Shown in pieces: positions 1 through 11,340 of a stretch of 64,000 bases of DNA. Position numbers and translations under genes: made by a program. Source of the stretch: Mixophyes australis (lineage: Eukaryota > Chordata > Amphibia > Anura > Limnodynastidae); the NCBI GenBank assembly GCA_036250195.1, contig JAVHZZ010000003.1, positions 55,567,521 to 55,631,520 on the forward strand. Direction: 5' to 3'. A model generated the notes under the pieces. That model saw only the letters and a list, made by a program, of their open reading frames with translations. It had not been told where the DNA came from and did not search any database. Position 1 is the stretch's first letter. The number at the start of each line of letters is the position of its first letter.

Positions 1-631
1 CTGCACATTCAGAGAGTGGTAGTGATGTCGATTAACCTCTCCCCTGTGGTGAGGTGGTCTCAGCCAAATATGAGTGCAATCTATAGCTCCCAAAACATTC
101 AGAATGCCCGAGAGCCTATAGAAAGCTACCTTTAGCTCATGCCACTGTGACTCCTGGTTGGGGAAGCAGATATATTTAGGGCAAAGTCTTTTAAGGGCAA
201 CTAAGACCTGTCCAAAATGTATGGACAATATACGCTGCGTTATGCCAATAACTCTGGAGAACACTGATTGAAAGAAACCTGTGGCCAAAAAGTGAACTGC
301 ACACAGTAGTTTGTGTAGTCCTGATACTGCACGAGAGCAACTGGTTGTAGGTTCCAAATCATGCATCACTTGCTCATAAATTCTAAGCAGGTTCGTGCGA
401 TTCAGGCTAAACATTTGGACTACCTCCACATCAGCCAAAAAATGCAGCTTCAAAACACACTGTAAATGCACGTGGAGTGCGTGGTCTGCGCATGCTCTGC
501 TGAACAGATGCCAACTGCTGTCCATCCTCCGCCTCCCGCCTTTCTGCCTCCATGAACCTAAAAACTGCAAACATACACTGGCAAGAATGCACCACATTCC
601 CTGCAAAAGCCATTCTCCAACAAACCCACAC
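1..631 (-). pseudogene. PIF/Harbinger (HARBI1-like) transposase, N-terminal part, runs off left edge
   Basis: Reading the minus strand from about 450 to 1 gives an open frame whose end carries the Harbinger nuclease signature GAIDCTHIWLRPP followed by YHSLNVQ. In HARBI1-type DDE nucleases the aspartate of GxIDGTH is the first catalytic residue; the other two would lie left of the window. Upstream residues FSLNRTNLLRIYEQV fit the helical region that precedes the nuclease core. A second frame (631 to about 440) begins with a better N-terminus (FRFMEAERREAEDGQQ), so the gene seems to change frame near the A6 run around 439-444, probably a 1-nt indel. A TATA-like box sits just upstream of 631 on this strand. 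Not functional as read; family assignment is confident, exact start is not. Confidence 0.8.
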
Positions 632-650
632 CTGTAATCCCTTGCTGGCC

Positions 651-660
651 CCTTTTTATA
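651..660 (-). promoter_or_regulatory. TATA-like box upstream of Harbinger transposase
   Basis: The minus strand reads TATAAAAAGG about 20 bases before the most plausible first ATG of the Harbinger transposase (631). Position and sequence fit a core promoter, but no initiator or transcript evidence is visible. Confidence 0.35.
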
Positions 661-834
661 AGCATCACGATTAACTGCTGCCCAACAGACTGATTGACTG
701 ATTTCTTCACTCAGAAACATCTTTTTTTATTTGTGACATTTGGACTAAATTGACAATATATTATGGGTTCACTATGTAATGCCACATTGTGCATCATTAA
801 TATTTATACCCAGCATTAACATTGAAATATTATC

Positions 835-836
<2 letters not shown>

Positions 837-903
<67 letters not shown>
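837..903. repeat. (AT)n microsatellite
   Basis: About 33 uninterrupted AT units. It marks the outer edge of the inverted 1.3 kb duplication: the partner copy also ends in a TA run, at 23138-23175, and the sequences beyond the two runs differ. Confidence 0.97.
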
Positions 904-909
<6 letters not shown>

Positions 910-1380
910 TTTATTAAGAATTTTCTTTAACAAATTATTTAAGAAACAAAAAGAAAAAAAATTACGAACATTTATAAATTATCCAAAGATAAATAAATAA
1001 GACTTTGGCCCTTTATTATATAAAAACATAATGGAGCAATCATTTAACATGCAATGGGGCTTTCTCTTATGTTCTGAATGGCAAGATAGCTAAAACAGTA
1101 TGAAGTTTCATCAATCTCACCTTTTACAACCACCTCTTTTATTTTGGCCGTTTGAATGGCGGTTTTCCGGCGGTTTGTAAAACCCCTGCATAGTAAATCC
1201 AGCTGTTTATATGATCCGCACTGTTAAAACCGCAATGGCGAGTATAAAGGTGGTGGTTCACAAAAAACACAAATTTGGCCGTTTTGACGGCGGTTTGGAC
1301 TATAGTAAATCCAGTGGTTGCAAAACCGCCTGAGGCTAGCCGAAAAGCACCCTTTAATAAATCTAGCCCCAAGTGTGAAA
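903..1380 (-). mobile_element. Harbinger-type terminus (TIR GGGCTAGATTTA) and subterminal region
   Basis: On the minus strand the segment begins near 1372 with GGGGCTAGATTTATTAAAGG and contains repeated CGGTTT/AAACCG blocks. The same blocks, and the stretch around GTTCTGAATGGCAA, occur at the end of the 903 bp MITE at 57818-58720, which has TAA target duplications. The transposase relic at 1-631 lies on the same strand downstream of this terminus, so this could be the 5' end of one autonomous Harbinger element continuing off the left edge. The short reading frame here (1139-1387) has no codon or domain support. Confidence 0.6.
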
Positions 1381-1977
1381 TTACCACTTACTTAAGGACA
1401 GTTCGGAGTACTGACCTTCAGTAGGATTAACTGCAGCAAGTTTGGTGTACATAGGAAAATTCCTTTTTTGTATATTCACAGTGGCATTGCGAATATCTTC
1501 AGTTCCTATTTTTGTAATATAGACCCTATTTTTGGAGGAAAAAAGCGACAAGAATCATTAGTAATGGGTCTGGGTGGATCTCTATTTATGGAAAATACTG
1601 TGTACCTCAATGACTTCTTCCAAGGTTCCAGATGTTGCTAAGGAGTAGAGATGGTCACTGACCCCCGTGTTTTGGTTTTGGATTCGGTTTTGGATCTGGA
1701 TTACCGTCGTGTTTTGGTTTTGGTTTTGGTTTTGCAAAACCGCCATTGCGTGTTTTGGTTTTGGTTTTGTTTGGTTTTGTTTTGCAATTTGTTATAAAAA
1801 TTACATTTATTGGTGCTAAAATAACATAATTTAGGTATTATTTTGTAGCTACATTATTATTAACCTCAGTAACACTAATTTCCAGTCATTTTTTATTCAA
1901 TTTTGAACACCTCCTATGTCACAATATGATTTTCATACACTTGAAAAGAAAAATTGCTGCAGTTCTTGCCAGTGATA

Positions 1978-3480
1978 ACAAAAAGGCCATTGTCATGCCT
2001 GGGCATAAGACCAAAAATCCACCTCTTAAGTGTGGAATTATTTTTACACGAATCCTGGCAAGAGTTGTCTATCCATTTGTAACATTTTGAAAGCCACACT
2101 CAGTAGAGGTAGGGACCTTAACCATCTGGGATCCTCATCCATGTTTCGTCATTTTTCAGCGAGTTATTGGCAAACTGTTGGGAAAATCAGAAACTTTGGT
2201 TAAAAAAAAATTAACAACAAGCATTCCAGCATAATCTACCTCCCTTCTCTCATCTACATCCCAGCACCTGCAATCTTCCCCCCCAACAATTGGCAAGTAA
2301 ACAATCCTCTGCAAGAGGAAGCAAGAATGAAACCTGTCACCCAGTCGCAAAGCGGATCACAGACGCCCTGGGTACTATGTTAGCGTTAGATCTGTGTCCA
2401 ATGTCCACTATTAATACAGTTGGTTTAAGACATTTAATTGAGGTGTTATGTCCCTGTTAGCAAATGTCATCACTATACCATTTTACTAGAAAAGCTTATT
2501 CTCTCCTGTACCGGAAAGTTCCTAAAAATGTCATTATTGGGTGACAAAATGGTATTCTACCCACTGTATACTTAACCACAGATATGTGTACAAGCGTAAC
2601 TGGGCAAACAAAAGATTATATGACTGTGAAAGCCCACTGGGTTGGTCTTTCGCCTTCCCCAGCATGGACAGCAGCAGCATGTACCCAGGTACATCACATT
2701 TTTGAGAAGTAGGCTACTCTGTGTATCAGCAGCTTCACTAAGAGGCATACAGCTGACAAACTGTTCCAAAAACTAAGGGATGTCATTGAAAGATGGCTAA
2801 TCCTGCTTGGAGTCTCCTGAGGATATGTCATTTCTGATTACGACCCCAATATTGGTCCAGCATTACAGCGGGGCTGAATTCCATCACATTTCCTGTTTTG
2901 CACACACTATCAACTTGGTGTTACAGAACTTTTGAAAAATGACATGCAGGAGATGCTGTTTGTGTCCATAAACATTTAGGGTCAATTTGTGGTTTCTGCA
3001 ACAGCATGTAGGAGAATACAGCAGCTGCAAGAAGACTAGCATTTGAGGGGAATATACTTTAGTCCAGCGAAGTAGTTACCTGTGAAGAAAGTGCAGACAC
3101 GGTTAGCTTGAGTCAAGTGATTGCCTTAATAATAGATTTTGAAAAGGTGCTACATAAAATTATAGTGTGCAATAAAACAAAGTAAATGTGCTAACTATAT
3201 TTTAATTGTAGATGAAATACTTAATTTTCTTTGCAAGGATCCCAGACTTATCAACATCTTGTTGGGACGTCTTCTCCTTCAGTTTCTCTGGCAACTGCTT
3301 GTAGTAAAAGAAATTGCTTTCCCAAGACACCCAGTGGTGATGCAGATGAGTCCGCTAAACATTTTGATATTTGCTGTGCTGTAAAAGAATTGCCCAAAAA
3401 CCGTGACAGCTCTGCCCTAAAATCAACTAGTCATTCCCTTTGGAAGGCCATTATCAGCAATTACATCATACTACACAGAC
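1978..3480 (+). pseudogene. hAT transposase relic on the plus strand (BED region and core), degenerate
   Basis: Although the outer element points left, plus-strand translation shows hAT pieces in order: MPGHKTKNPP near 1995 (hAT2 has MPGQKTKKCT), a weak BED-finger trace near 2100-2160, then the core near 2580 (TGQTKDYMTVKAHWVG; hAT2 has SGQTKDYMTVTAHWVD), TLCISSFTKRHTAD near 2720 and FPKTPSGDADESAKHFD near 3320. Stops and frameshifts are frequent, so it is dead. Orientation opposite to the element ends and to the next entry indicates inversion or a nested related element. Confidence 0.75.
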
Positions 3481-3815
3481 TTCTATGATATTGGGATATT
3501 GGGATGAATTAGTATTGTTGGAGGAAGATTATCACTAAACCCTGCCACCTCTCCAGTTTCGCAATGAGCTATGGTACAATAAAATGTAACTGCAGATTTA
3601 GACCAAGACTGTCAGCCCTATTATTTCTATTTCAGCAATTACAATTAGCAATGGAGCAATGGAGCTCTTCTCTTTGGGTGTTACCTATATAACGCAGCAC
3701 AATTTGCCTGCAAATTCTACAGACAAGCCTGCTTGTCTTCCTCTCCATCAATGACTCTTAGCAATTGAGCACTCGTCTTTGGGTGTATATTACACCCAAA
3801 CATTATTAGTGAAAA

Positions 3816-4686
3816 TTATGAAAAATACAGTTTAATCCCTGATAGGCCCTCCACCATCCTTTGCATGTTAATAGTAGGATTGGTTGGAATTATGGTCAAG
3901 GTCACACATTTTTTTGACAAATCCTTCAAACCAGCCCAGATGTCAAACTGTTGTGGTCTGCCCCCTGCGTCATCCCTGCTTGTGTTTGGAAAGTGCATAT
4001 TGGTGCCAGAACCTCACATGCCAGAACTGCTCCCACTGGTGCCACACTGCTGCAGGACTTACACAATCAACCGCATCCTCATCGTCGGATACCCAAATCT
4101 CCCCCACATCCTCTTCTAAAGACAAAGTGTCATCCTCACTTGGTGTATCACCGGCTACACTCGGGCTGTTCAGGCACACATCAGCAGAACTGCTGAAAGG
4201 GCCCTTCTTTATGGGTAGACTAACAGAATGGTCACGATTAGACATCCCACTGTTGGATGGACTCTCCACAGGGATTGTTGTCATTTGTGAATCAGAGCAA
4301 ATATTCTCCTGTAATGCCTCACTGTTATCTTGCAGCTCGGCTTTGACGCGTAACAGTAGTTGTGCACCAATTGTAGGCTGGGTAACTTTTTGGGATCTGC
4401 CACTAATAGCCAAAGGTGAAGGCCTCATTCTCTCTTTGCCACTGCGTGTGTAGAATGGCATGCTTGCAATTTTTTTTTTATCGTCACTTAACTTTTGCTC
4501 AGTTACACTTCTTTTTCGCTTCAATACAGTAAAATTTTTTTTGGTTTTTGTTTTTTGCACTAATTTGAAAACACTCTGTTGTTTGACATCGCCTTGGCCA
4601 GATGACGTACTGGGAACACTAACATCAGGACTGGTGACAGAACCTGGTTGCTCATTCAGATCATATGTGGACTGCTTTGAATCCAT
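3816..4686 (-). pseudogene. hAT transposase N-terminal exon fused to a C-terminal remnant
   Basis: A 238-codon frame (4686 to 3970) starts with MDSKQSTYDLNEQ and is acidic and serine-rich. It shares the marks STSSGQ and RSGKERMRPSP with the first exon of hAT2 (STSSGK and WSGKERLRPWP). About 180 bases further on, minus-strand residues FPNTSRDDAGGRPQQFDIW and GLKDLSKK match the region FPKRAAGRDADNIWFGLKDL of hAT2. The middle of the protein (BED finger and most of the core) is missing here. It thus resembles an internally deleted hAT copy facing the plus-strand copy. The frame itself is unlikely to make a working protein. Confidence 0.65.
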
Positions 4687-4697
4687 TCTGAGCGCAA

Positions 4698-5013
4698 ACC
4701 ACTGGGGAGTGTTAAAAATTATTTAGTAGATTCTGCTGACAGTTATGACTTTTGACAGCCAGAAATATTAATGCACAATTAGGGAGGACACCCCAAAAAC
4801 ACTGAGGAGTGCTACAAATTATTTAGTAGATACTGCTGACAGATATGACTTTTGACAGCCAGAAATATTAATGCACAATTAGGGAGGACACCCCAAAAAC
4901 ACTGAGGAGTGCTACAAATTATTTAGTAGATACTGCTGACAGATATGACTTTTGACAGCCAGAAATATTAATGCACAATTATGGGGGACACCCCAAAAGC
5001 GCTGGGGAGTGCC
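4698..5013. repeat. 100 bp tandem repeat in hAT1 right subterminal region
   Basis: The motif CTGCTGAC ends at 4740, 4840 and 4940, giving an exact 100 bp period with about 3.1 copies. Copies are nearly identical, so the array probably expanded recently by unequal exchange or replication slippage. Subterminal tandem repeats are common in hAT elements and can bind transposase, but that is not shown here. Confidence 0.92.
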
Positions 5014-6439
5014 AAATATGAAGAAAAAATAATAAACCTCTATCCTCCTCTCTGCACTAGCGATTTTGGTTAGAGCAATTGCAAGAACAATATTGTATTC
5101 TCTGTCCCTGCTCTAATTAGCCTATGACTACACCCTGCTCTCTCCCTCTGTCAAATGGCGATGGATTGCTGTGGAGGCGTGTATTTATAAAGTTGAAGTA
5201 TCGCGAGAACCGAGTCCCGAGATCCGACAACGTCACAATGACGTTCGGCCTCGATTTGGATTCGGAATGGGCGGGAGAGTACCGAGCTGCTCAGCTCGGT
5301 ACTCGGATACCCAAAGTTCGGGTGGGTTCGGTTCTCGGAGAACCGGACCCGCCCATCTCTACTAAGGAGTGTCATATATTGACAGTATATCTGCTGAATG
5401 ACAGCCAAAACCACATTTGAGTCTTTAAATTAGAGATTTTAGGTAGAAGTCCTATTTCAAATACTTCAAAACTTATTTGAAAGTAAATTGTAGTACTCTG
5501 TATAATAATTTGAATTAGTCAAAATACTTTTTAGTAGAGACATTAGGTGTATTTGCTTTATTCAGCATTTTAAATATTCACCTCTTAGTATAGCTATCAA
5601 TACATGTTAAATATAATGACTTACCTTCCAATATGCATATAATCTCTGTAAATTTTTCCAGTTTTAGGAATTAGTATTTGTTTCTATGATTCACTGTATC
5701 CCCCTGTTCACTTATATTTGGGTGTTTTATGTATACAATTTACAATATGCAATGGTGTAATCTATGAGCTTGGTAAAATATCTCACTGTAAAAATTACAG
5801 CAATGTGTTTTATGTAAAATATATATCCAACATAAATGTCAACAAGAGTAAACTGTCTGATATCAACTTGCAAACATCATCACATATTAAGTTAGGAGCA
5901 CAAATTGCCATCCGTTGAAAGACTGCAGACAATCCGGGTCCTTAACATTCGTAGAACAGAAAATTTGAGTATTTAATATAATACTTTGCAACAGCTGCTA
6001 CTTAACATTTTAGTAGCATATTGTAATAGATATCATTTTTTTTTTTTTACTTTCCTTAGAAGAGAACAAGATATAAATCTTAAAATCTAGTACTATAAGT
6101 ATCAGAAGATTTAGAGATTATTTCAGTTCAGACAAGATGTACAGACCTATATAATCACAAATAAACTTTTCTTAGCAACAGTATTAGTCATTTCTAGCTA
6201 TTATCTATAGGGATGTGCAGCGGCGACTTCTGGGGTCTCGTGTTTTGTGTTCGGATTTAAGGTTTTGGATTCGGATTTTTTTTGAAAAAAAGCATAAAAA
6301 AATCAAGTTTTTGGGCTTATTTTCACTCCTACGCTATTATTAACCTTAATAACATTCAATAACAAGCATTTCCACTAATTTACAGTGTATTCTGAACACC
6401 TCACAATATTGTTATTAGTCCAAAACGTTGCAACGAGGT

Positions 6440-6800
6440 ATCTTTCTGGACTGCGTAGAGGAGTGGTCACCACAATATAATTTAAAAACCCTCAACTGGT
6501 CTGAATCGCACCAAAAAAATGTACTTGGACAGCGTAGAGGAGTGGTCACCACAATATAATAAGAAAACCATCAACTGGTCTGAATCGCACCAAAAAATGT
6601 ACCTGGACTGCGTAGAGAAGTGGTCCCTACAATATAATTAAAAAACCCTTCACGGGTCTGAATTCCACCCAAAAAGTTTATGGACTGCATAGTGTAGTGT
6701 TCCCCACAATATTATTTAAAAATTTTGCAGCAACAGTCAACGTTGTTTAATATCTGATACACCTCTATTTGGACTGCATAGTGGAGTGGCCCCGGTACTA
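6440..6800. repeat. 78-79 bp tandem repeat in hAT2 left end
   Basis: The unit core GGACTGCGTAGAGGAGTGG recurs at about 6448, 6526, 6604 and 6682, with a more divergent copy near 6771. It is non-coding and lies between the transposase stop and the left terminus. Confidence 0.88.
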
Positions 6801-7088
6801 AATTTGGTACCGGGGCCACAATACCTCCTCCAACTTCCAAGTGTAGTGTTTATAACATATAAACACTATAGTAATTCTAGCACGTCAATACCTCTTGTTT
6901 TAAATAATGACAGGGCATTTTACTTTTGGTTTAATTTTTTGAATTTGTTGACATTTTGTTTTACTTTTTGAACATGGCAAACAATTGTTGAATGGTCACA
7001 TAATGCCAAAAAAAGAGTTGCAAGATGGAATTGTCCTTGGGCCCTACCACCCACCCTTATGTTGTTGAAATAGGACATGCACACTATA

Positions 7089-7150
7089 ACAAACCAATCA
7101 TTTCAGCGACAGGGCCTACCAAACAACTGTGGCTGAAATAATTGGTTTGT
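7089..7150. other. Hairpin just downstream of the hAT2 transposase
   Basis: Arms of about 19 bases (7089-7107 and 7132-7150, core ACAAACCAAT / ATTGGTTTGT) pair with one mismatch around a 24-base loop. It lies in the presumed 3' untranslated part of the transposase transcript; function unknown. Confidence 0.6.
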
Positions 7151-7206
7151 TTGGGCCCCCACACCAAAATAACAATTCATCTCTCCCTGTACAAACTAAA
7201 CAGGCT

Positions 7207-10188
7207 CTACTGAGGAAAGATGTCGTCCTCATCCTCAACCTCTGATTCCTCTCCCCCTACAGTGTGTACTTCCTCCTCCTCACACATTATCAATTCGTCC
7301 CCGCTGGACTCCACAACCACAGGTCCCTCTGTACTATATGGAGGGCAGTGCTGTACTTCATTGAGGAATTGATTATTCATTTTTATAAACATCATTTTTT
7401 CAACGTTCTGAGGAAGCAACCTCCTTCGCCGCTCACTGACCAGGTTCCCCGCTGCACCAAAAACTCTTTCCGAGTACACACTGGAGGGGGGACAACTCAG
7501 GTAAAATAGAGCCAGTTTGTACAGGGGCTTCCAAACTGCCTTTTTTTCCTGCCAGTAACAATATGGACTGTCTGACATGCCTATTTGGATGGTGTCAGCA
7601 AAATAATCCTCCACCATTTATTCAATTGTGACAGCATCCAATGCAACAACAGTAGACATGTCTGCAATGGTTGGCAGGTCCTTCAGTCCGAACCAGATGT
7701 TATCAGCATCCCTGCCAGCGGCTCTTTTAGGAAAACTGAGCTTTTTCCTCGCAGCCATAGATGTGGAAGAAAATGAGGGTAGAGCTGTTGGCATGTCACG
7801 GTCCTCTTCAGAGGACAATCTCCTGACCAGCAGGTCTTTGCACCGCTGTAGACTTGTGTCCGCCGGAAACAGAGACACAACATACGCTTTAAACCGAGGA
7901 TCGAGCACGGTGGCCTGAATGTATTCCTCTGACTTTAAAAGAGTGACCAGCCTCGGATCCTGGCAAAGCGTACGAAGGGCTACATCCACAAGAGCTACAT
8001 GCTTGGTGTAATCGCAATGGTTTACCAGCTCCTCCATCACTTTCTCCAGCTGCTTCTGCAACAGCCTGATCAGGGGAATGACCTGACTCAAGCTGGCAGT
8101 GTCGGAACTGACTTCTCGTGTGGCATGTTCAAACGGCTGGAGAACCTTGCACAACACGGAAATCAGCCTCCACTGCGCTTGACTCAGGCGCATCCCTACT
8201 CCTTTGCCTATGTCGTAGGTGGCTGTGGAGGCCTGAATGGCCTTTTGCTGCTCCTCCATCCTCTGCAGCATATAGAGGGTGGAGTTCCAGCGAGTCACAA
8301 CCTCTTGTTTGAGGTGATGGCAGGGCAGGTTCATGGTTTTTTGATGTGCCTCTAGTCTGCGGTAGGCACTGGCTGAATGCCGAAAGTGTCCAGCAATTTT
8401 GCGCGCCACCGCAGGCATCTCCTGCACACCCCTGTCACTCTTGAGGTAATGCTGCACCACCAAATTAATGGTGTGGGCAAAACATGGGACGTGCTGGAAA
8501 TTGCCCATATTTAATGCCCGCACAATGTTACTGGCATTGTCTGACACCACAAATCCCCATGAGAGTCTAAGTGGGGTAAGCCACTGGGAGATAATTTCCC
8601 TCAGTTTCTCTAATATGTTGTCAGCATTGTGCCTCTTATTAAAGCCTGTAATACACAATGTTGCATGCCTTTGCACGAGCAGCCATTTTGTAGATGCTGC
8701 TACTGATGCAGCTGTTGCTGTGGAAGCGGATGCATCTACCCAGTGGGCTGTCACAGTCATATAGTCCTTTGTTTGCCCAGAACCACTTGTCCACATGTCC
8801 GTGGTTAAGTGGACAGTGAGTACAACCACATTTTTTTAGAGCACTAAGGACACTTGATCGTACTTCTCTGTACATTTTTGGTATCGCCTGCCTAGTGAAG
8901 TGGAATCTCGACGGGATTTGGTACCGAGGACACAATACCTCCATCAACCCTCTAAATCCCACTCTACTGATGGAGGACACCGGGCGCACGTCTAACACCA
9001 ACAGTGCAGTTACAGCCGCAGTTATACGCTTTGCAATAGGGTGACTACTATCGTATTTTGTGGTCATGGCAAACGACTGTTGGACGGTCAATTGTTTTGT
9101 GAAAGACTTTGCATTCTTACGAATTCCCCTCTGGGAAGATGACCGACTAACAGCAGCAACAGCAGCAGTGGCAGTAGTAGGCGTACCGCTGCAGGATTCC
9201 TCGGATGAATCCCGTATTGAAGAGGACTCAGTCTGGCTGCTGACTTGGGCTGCAGGACTGAATCTGATGGAGATCGTGGAGGAAGTTGACGAGGAGGGTG
9301 TTGCTGGTGTGTATCCAACTGGACCACGGGATTTAGGTGTCCCTTTACCGATGACGGTCCTAGCCCCAGTTTCTGAACTAACCACTGAACTATGAAGGTT
9401 ATTCAGGTGACATATAAGGGAGGATGTTCCTAGGTGGGCAAGATCCTTACCCCTGCTTATTTGAGCTTTACATAAGCTACATATGGCCATACATTGGTTG
9501 TCTGGATTTGAATAAAAATAAACTCCAGACCGAAGAGGTGCATTTTTTGGTCTTCTGACCAGGCATGATGATGGGCTTTTTCATCCCATGGACATCAGCT
9601 GTTTCCCCCCCTGGTGCCTTATTTTCAATAACCACATCACCATCAAGTTCCTCCACAGCGCCAGCTACATCATCAATAGCCTCCTCCCGAGCCACCTCTT
9701 CCCGTACAGTGATGGGAAGGTCAGGCTTGACAACCACCAACACCCTTGGACTCGCCTTGTGGATTTGTGATAATTTCTCTTTAGAAGGCAGAGTTGTTTG
9801 CTGTTTTGTTGCTGACAGCATAACTTTCTTCAATTTTTTGTAGAGGGGGGAGGAGAAGAGGGCTAAAATCCTTGGGTGAAGCTGAACCACTAGTCATGAA
9901 CACGGGCCAGGGCCTAAGCCGTTCCTTGCCACTCCATGTCGTAAATAGCATATTGGCAACTTTACGTTTCTCCTCAGATGATTTTAAGTTTCTCTTTTTG
10001 CTACTTTTTGAGAACTTGGGCTTTTTGGATTTTACATGCCCTGTACTAGGAGATTGGGCATCGGGCTTGCCAGACGACGTTGATGGCATTTCATCGTCTA
10101 TGTCATGACTAGTGGCAGCAGCTTCAGCATTAGGAGGAAGTGGGTCTTGATCTTTCCCTACTTTATCCTCCAAATTTTTGGTCTCCAT
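7207..10188 (-). pseudogene. hAT (ZBED-type) transposase, nearly full length, disrupted
   Basis: Read from 10188 leftwards. The N-terminal region (METKNLEDK..., SSGKERL box analog WSGKERLRPWP) is lysine/serine rich. A frame change near 9830-9890 leads to 9890-9477. A second, in the T-rich run near 9525, leads into a BED zinc finger: CSLC near 9470 and HLNNLH near 9400 give the two cysteines and two histidines, and the preceding VWS and aromatic residues are typical. The core continues to about 8830, where a third shift near a T-run moves to the frame 8829-7618 (DMWTSGSGQTKDYMTV, SDNASNIVRALN, FAHTINLVVQ). One in-frame TAA at 7618-7620 separates the hAT C-terminal dimerisation domain (KPLYKLALFYLSCPPSS, ERVFGAAGNL, RRRLLPQNVEKMMF). 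Three shifts plus one stop make it inactive, yet all domains are present. Confidence 0.9.
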
Positions 10189-10359
10189 TATATGTAGCAC
10201 AAGATACTGCAGAATGTGTGAACTTGGTAATATTGCAGTACCAATGGACTTATACTGCTGGATTGGTTTTGCAAATTTGGTTATAATTACTTTTTTTTTT
10301 AATTTTTTTTTTTTAAAAAAAACTTGGGAATAATGGGGAAATAACTATGCCCTTAGAAG

Positions 10360-10530
10360 CACAGAGCACAGGACACAGCACCACTGGACTGAACAGGACA
10401 CAGCACAGGACCCAGCAGCACCACTGAACTCAAAATTGACAGAGCACAGCACACAGCACCACTGGACTGATACTGCAGAACACAGCACAGCACAGCACAG
10501 AACTAAACAGCACAGCACGAGATCTACCAG
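10360..10530. repeat. CAGCAC-rich short tandem repeats in hAT2 right end
   Basis: Imperfect repeats of CAGCACCACTGGACTG and CACAGCACAG lie about 240-410 bases inside the right terminus. The Ser/Cys-rich and Val/Leu/Cys-rich frames read across them are artefacts of the repeat. Confidence 0.8.
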
Positions 10531-11094
10531 GACACAGGACCACCTAACACACCCTCCCTCTACCCTGATCAATGCCCGAGTGAAGATGGCGGCGACTAGC
10601 GGGGAATTTATAGGATCCGAGTATTGCGAGATCCGACAGCGGAATTATGACTCCGAGCCTTGGTTTCAGGTTTTCATTTGGCGCCAATACCCGGATCTGT
10701 CTCGGATCCGACTCGGATCGGCAACGTTCGGGTGGGCTCGGATTCACGAAATCCGAGTGCGCTCATCTCTAATTATCTATCAAAGGTACAGTACTTGTGT
10801 CACTCACCGTACTGTGAGTGCTACTTCTCGTGTGTTTAGGAACCGTGGCCGTCCACCATCCTGAGGGTCTGCGCATGTGCAGCCCTTTCAAACCTTCAGT
10901 ACATGTTCCTTTTAGTTAATTGGCTGATCAGGCAACACTCCCTATTTAAAGCCCCTGTGGTCAATACCTCATTGCCTGATCTTGGAGTCTCATTCCCCAT
11001 GAGCCTCTGAAGGTGTTCCTGTGTTTCCTCGTGTATTTAGCTCCTGCTGATTCCTGTTGTTCGTTTGTGGTTTCCAGACCACTTCAACTCTCCT

Positions 11095-11340
11095 GTGTTT
11101 CATCGTGACTGCACCAGCTGATTCCTATCCGCTGCCTCCGTGCTTCTACAGTATCCTGCTCACCTTAACTCTCCCGTGTTCATCGTGACTGCACCAGCTG
11201 ATTCCTATCCGCTGCCTCCGGGTTTCTGCAGTATCCTGCTCATCGCAACTCTCCAGTGCTCATCGTGTCTGCAGCCAGCTGATCCGCTGTCTCCGTGTTT
11301 CTACAGTGTTCCTGCTTGTGTCAACTCGCCTGTCTGCATC
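11095..11340. repeat. About 80 bp tandem repeat within LTR
   Basis: Units share CGTGACTGCACCAGCTGATT and CCGCTGCCTCCG followed by CTACAGTATCCTGCTC; starts are near 11104, 11185 and 11262. The third copy is the most diverged. Confidence 0.85.

Larger units (their letters stand above)
1646..5361 (-). mobile_element. hAT DNA transposon 1 (hAT1), rearranged
   Basis: The element is bounded by the 8 bp target duplication CTAAGGAG at 1638-1645 and 5362-5369. Its ends read TAGAGATGGTC on the left and, reverse-complemented, TAGAGATGGGC on the right. The empty site survives in the inverted copy near 22395-22420, where GTTGCTAAGGAGTGTCATAT is uninterrupted. 8 bp duplications and short TIRs are diagnostic of the hAT superfamily. 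The left subterminal region has TTTTGG-rich repeats and the right has GGATCCG/GATTCGG motifs, in the same order as in hAT2, so the outer element is oriented with transposase on the minus strand. Coding remnants inside are in both orientations (see separate entries). Confidence 0.95.
903..5923. repeat. Inverted duplication, copy A (interrupted by hAT1)
   Basis: Segments 903-1645 and 5370-5923 together match the reverse complement of 21846-23135. In stretches compared by eye they agree at roughly 95%. Copy A is split by the hAT insertion at 1646-5361; copy B is not. At the inner end homology stops exactly after GTTGAAAGAC (5923). The unit is non-coding. It could be a true inverted duplication or two independent copies of an unrecognised dispersed repeat. 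Confidence 0.9.
6208..10771 (-). mobile_element. hAT DNA transposon 2 (hAT2), near complete
   Basis: 4564 bp, flanked by the 8 bp duplication ATTATCTA at 6200-6207 and 10772-10779. Ends read TAGGGATGTGC (left) and TAGAGATGAGC (right, reverse complement). It contains a long multi-exon-like hAT transposase on the minus strand (7207-10188), tandem repeats inside the left end (6440-6800) and CAGCACCACTGGACTG repeats inside the right end (about 10360-10530). The short TIR and terminal base composition match hAT1, so the two are members of one clade. Confidence 0.95.

Noticed and set aside
837..903. (AT)n run as replication origin or promoter
   Set aside because: A simple microsatellite with no other origin features.
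5718..5918. Frame shared with 21851-22126
   Set aside because: Same reason: both lie in the inverted duplication, with no domain.
10345..10572. Cysteine/valine-rich minus frame
   Set aside because: Read through CAGCAC repeats at the end of hAT2; repeat artefact.
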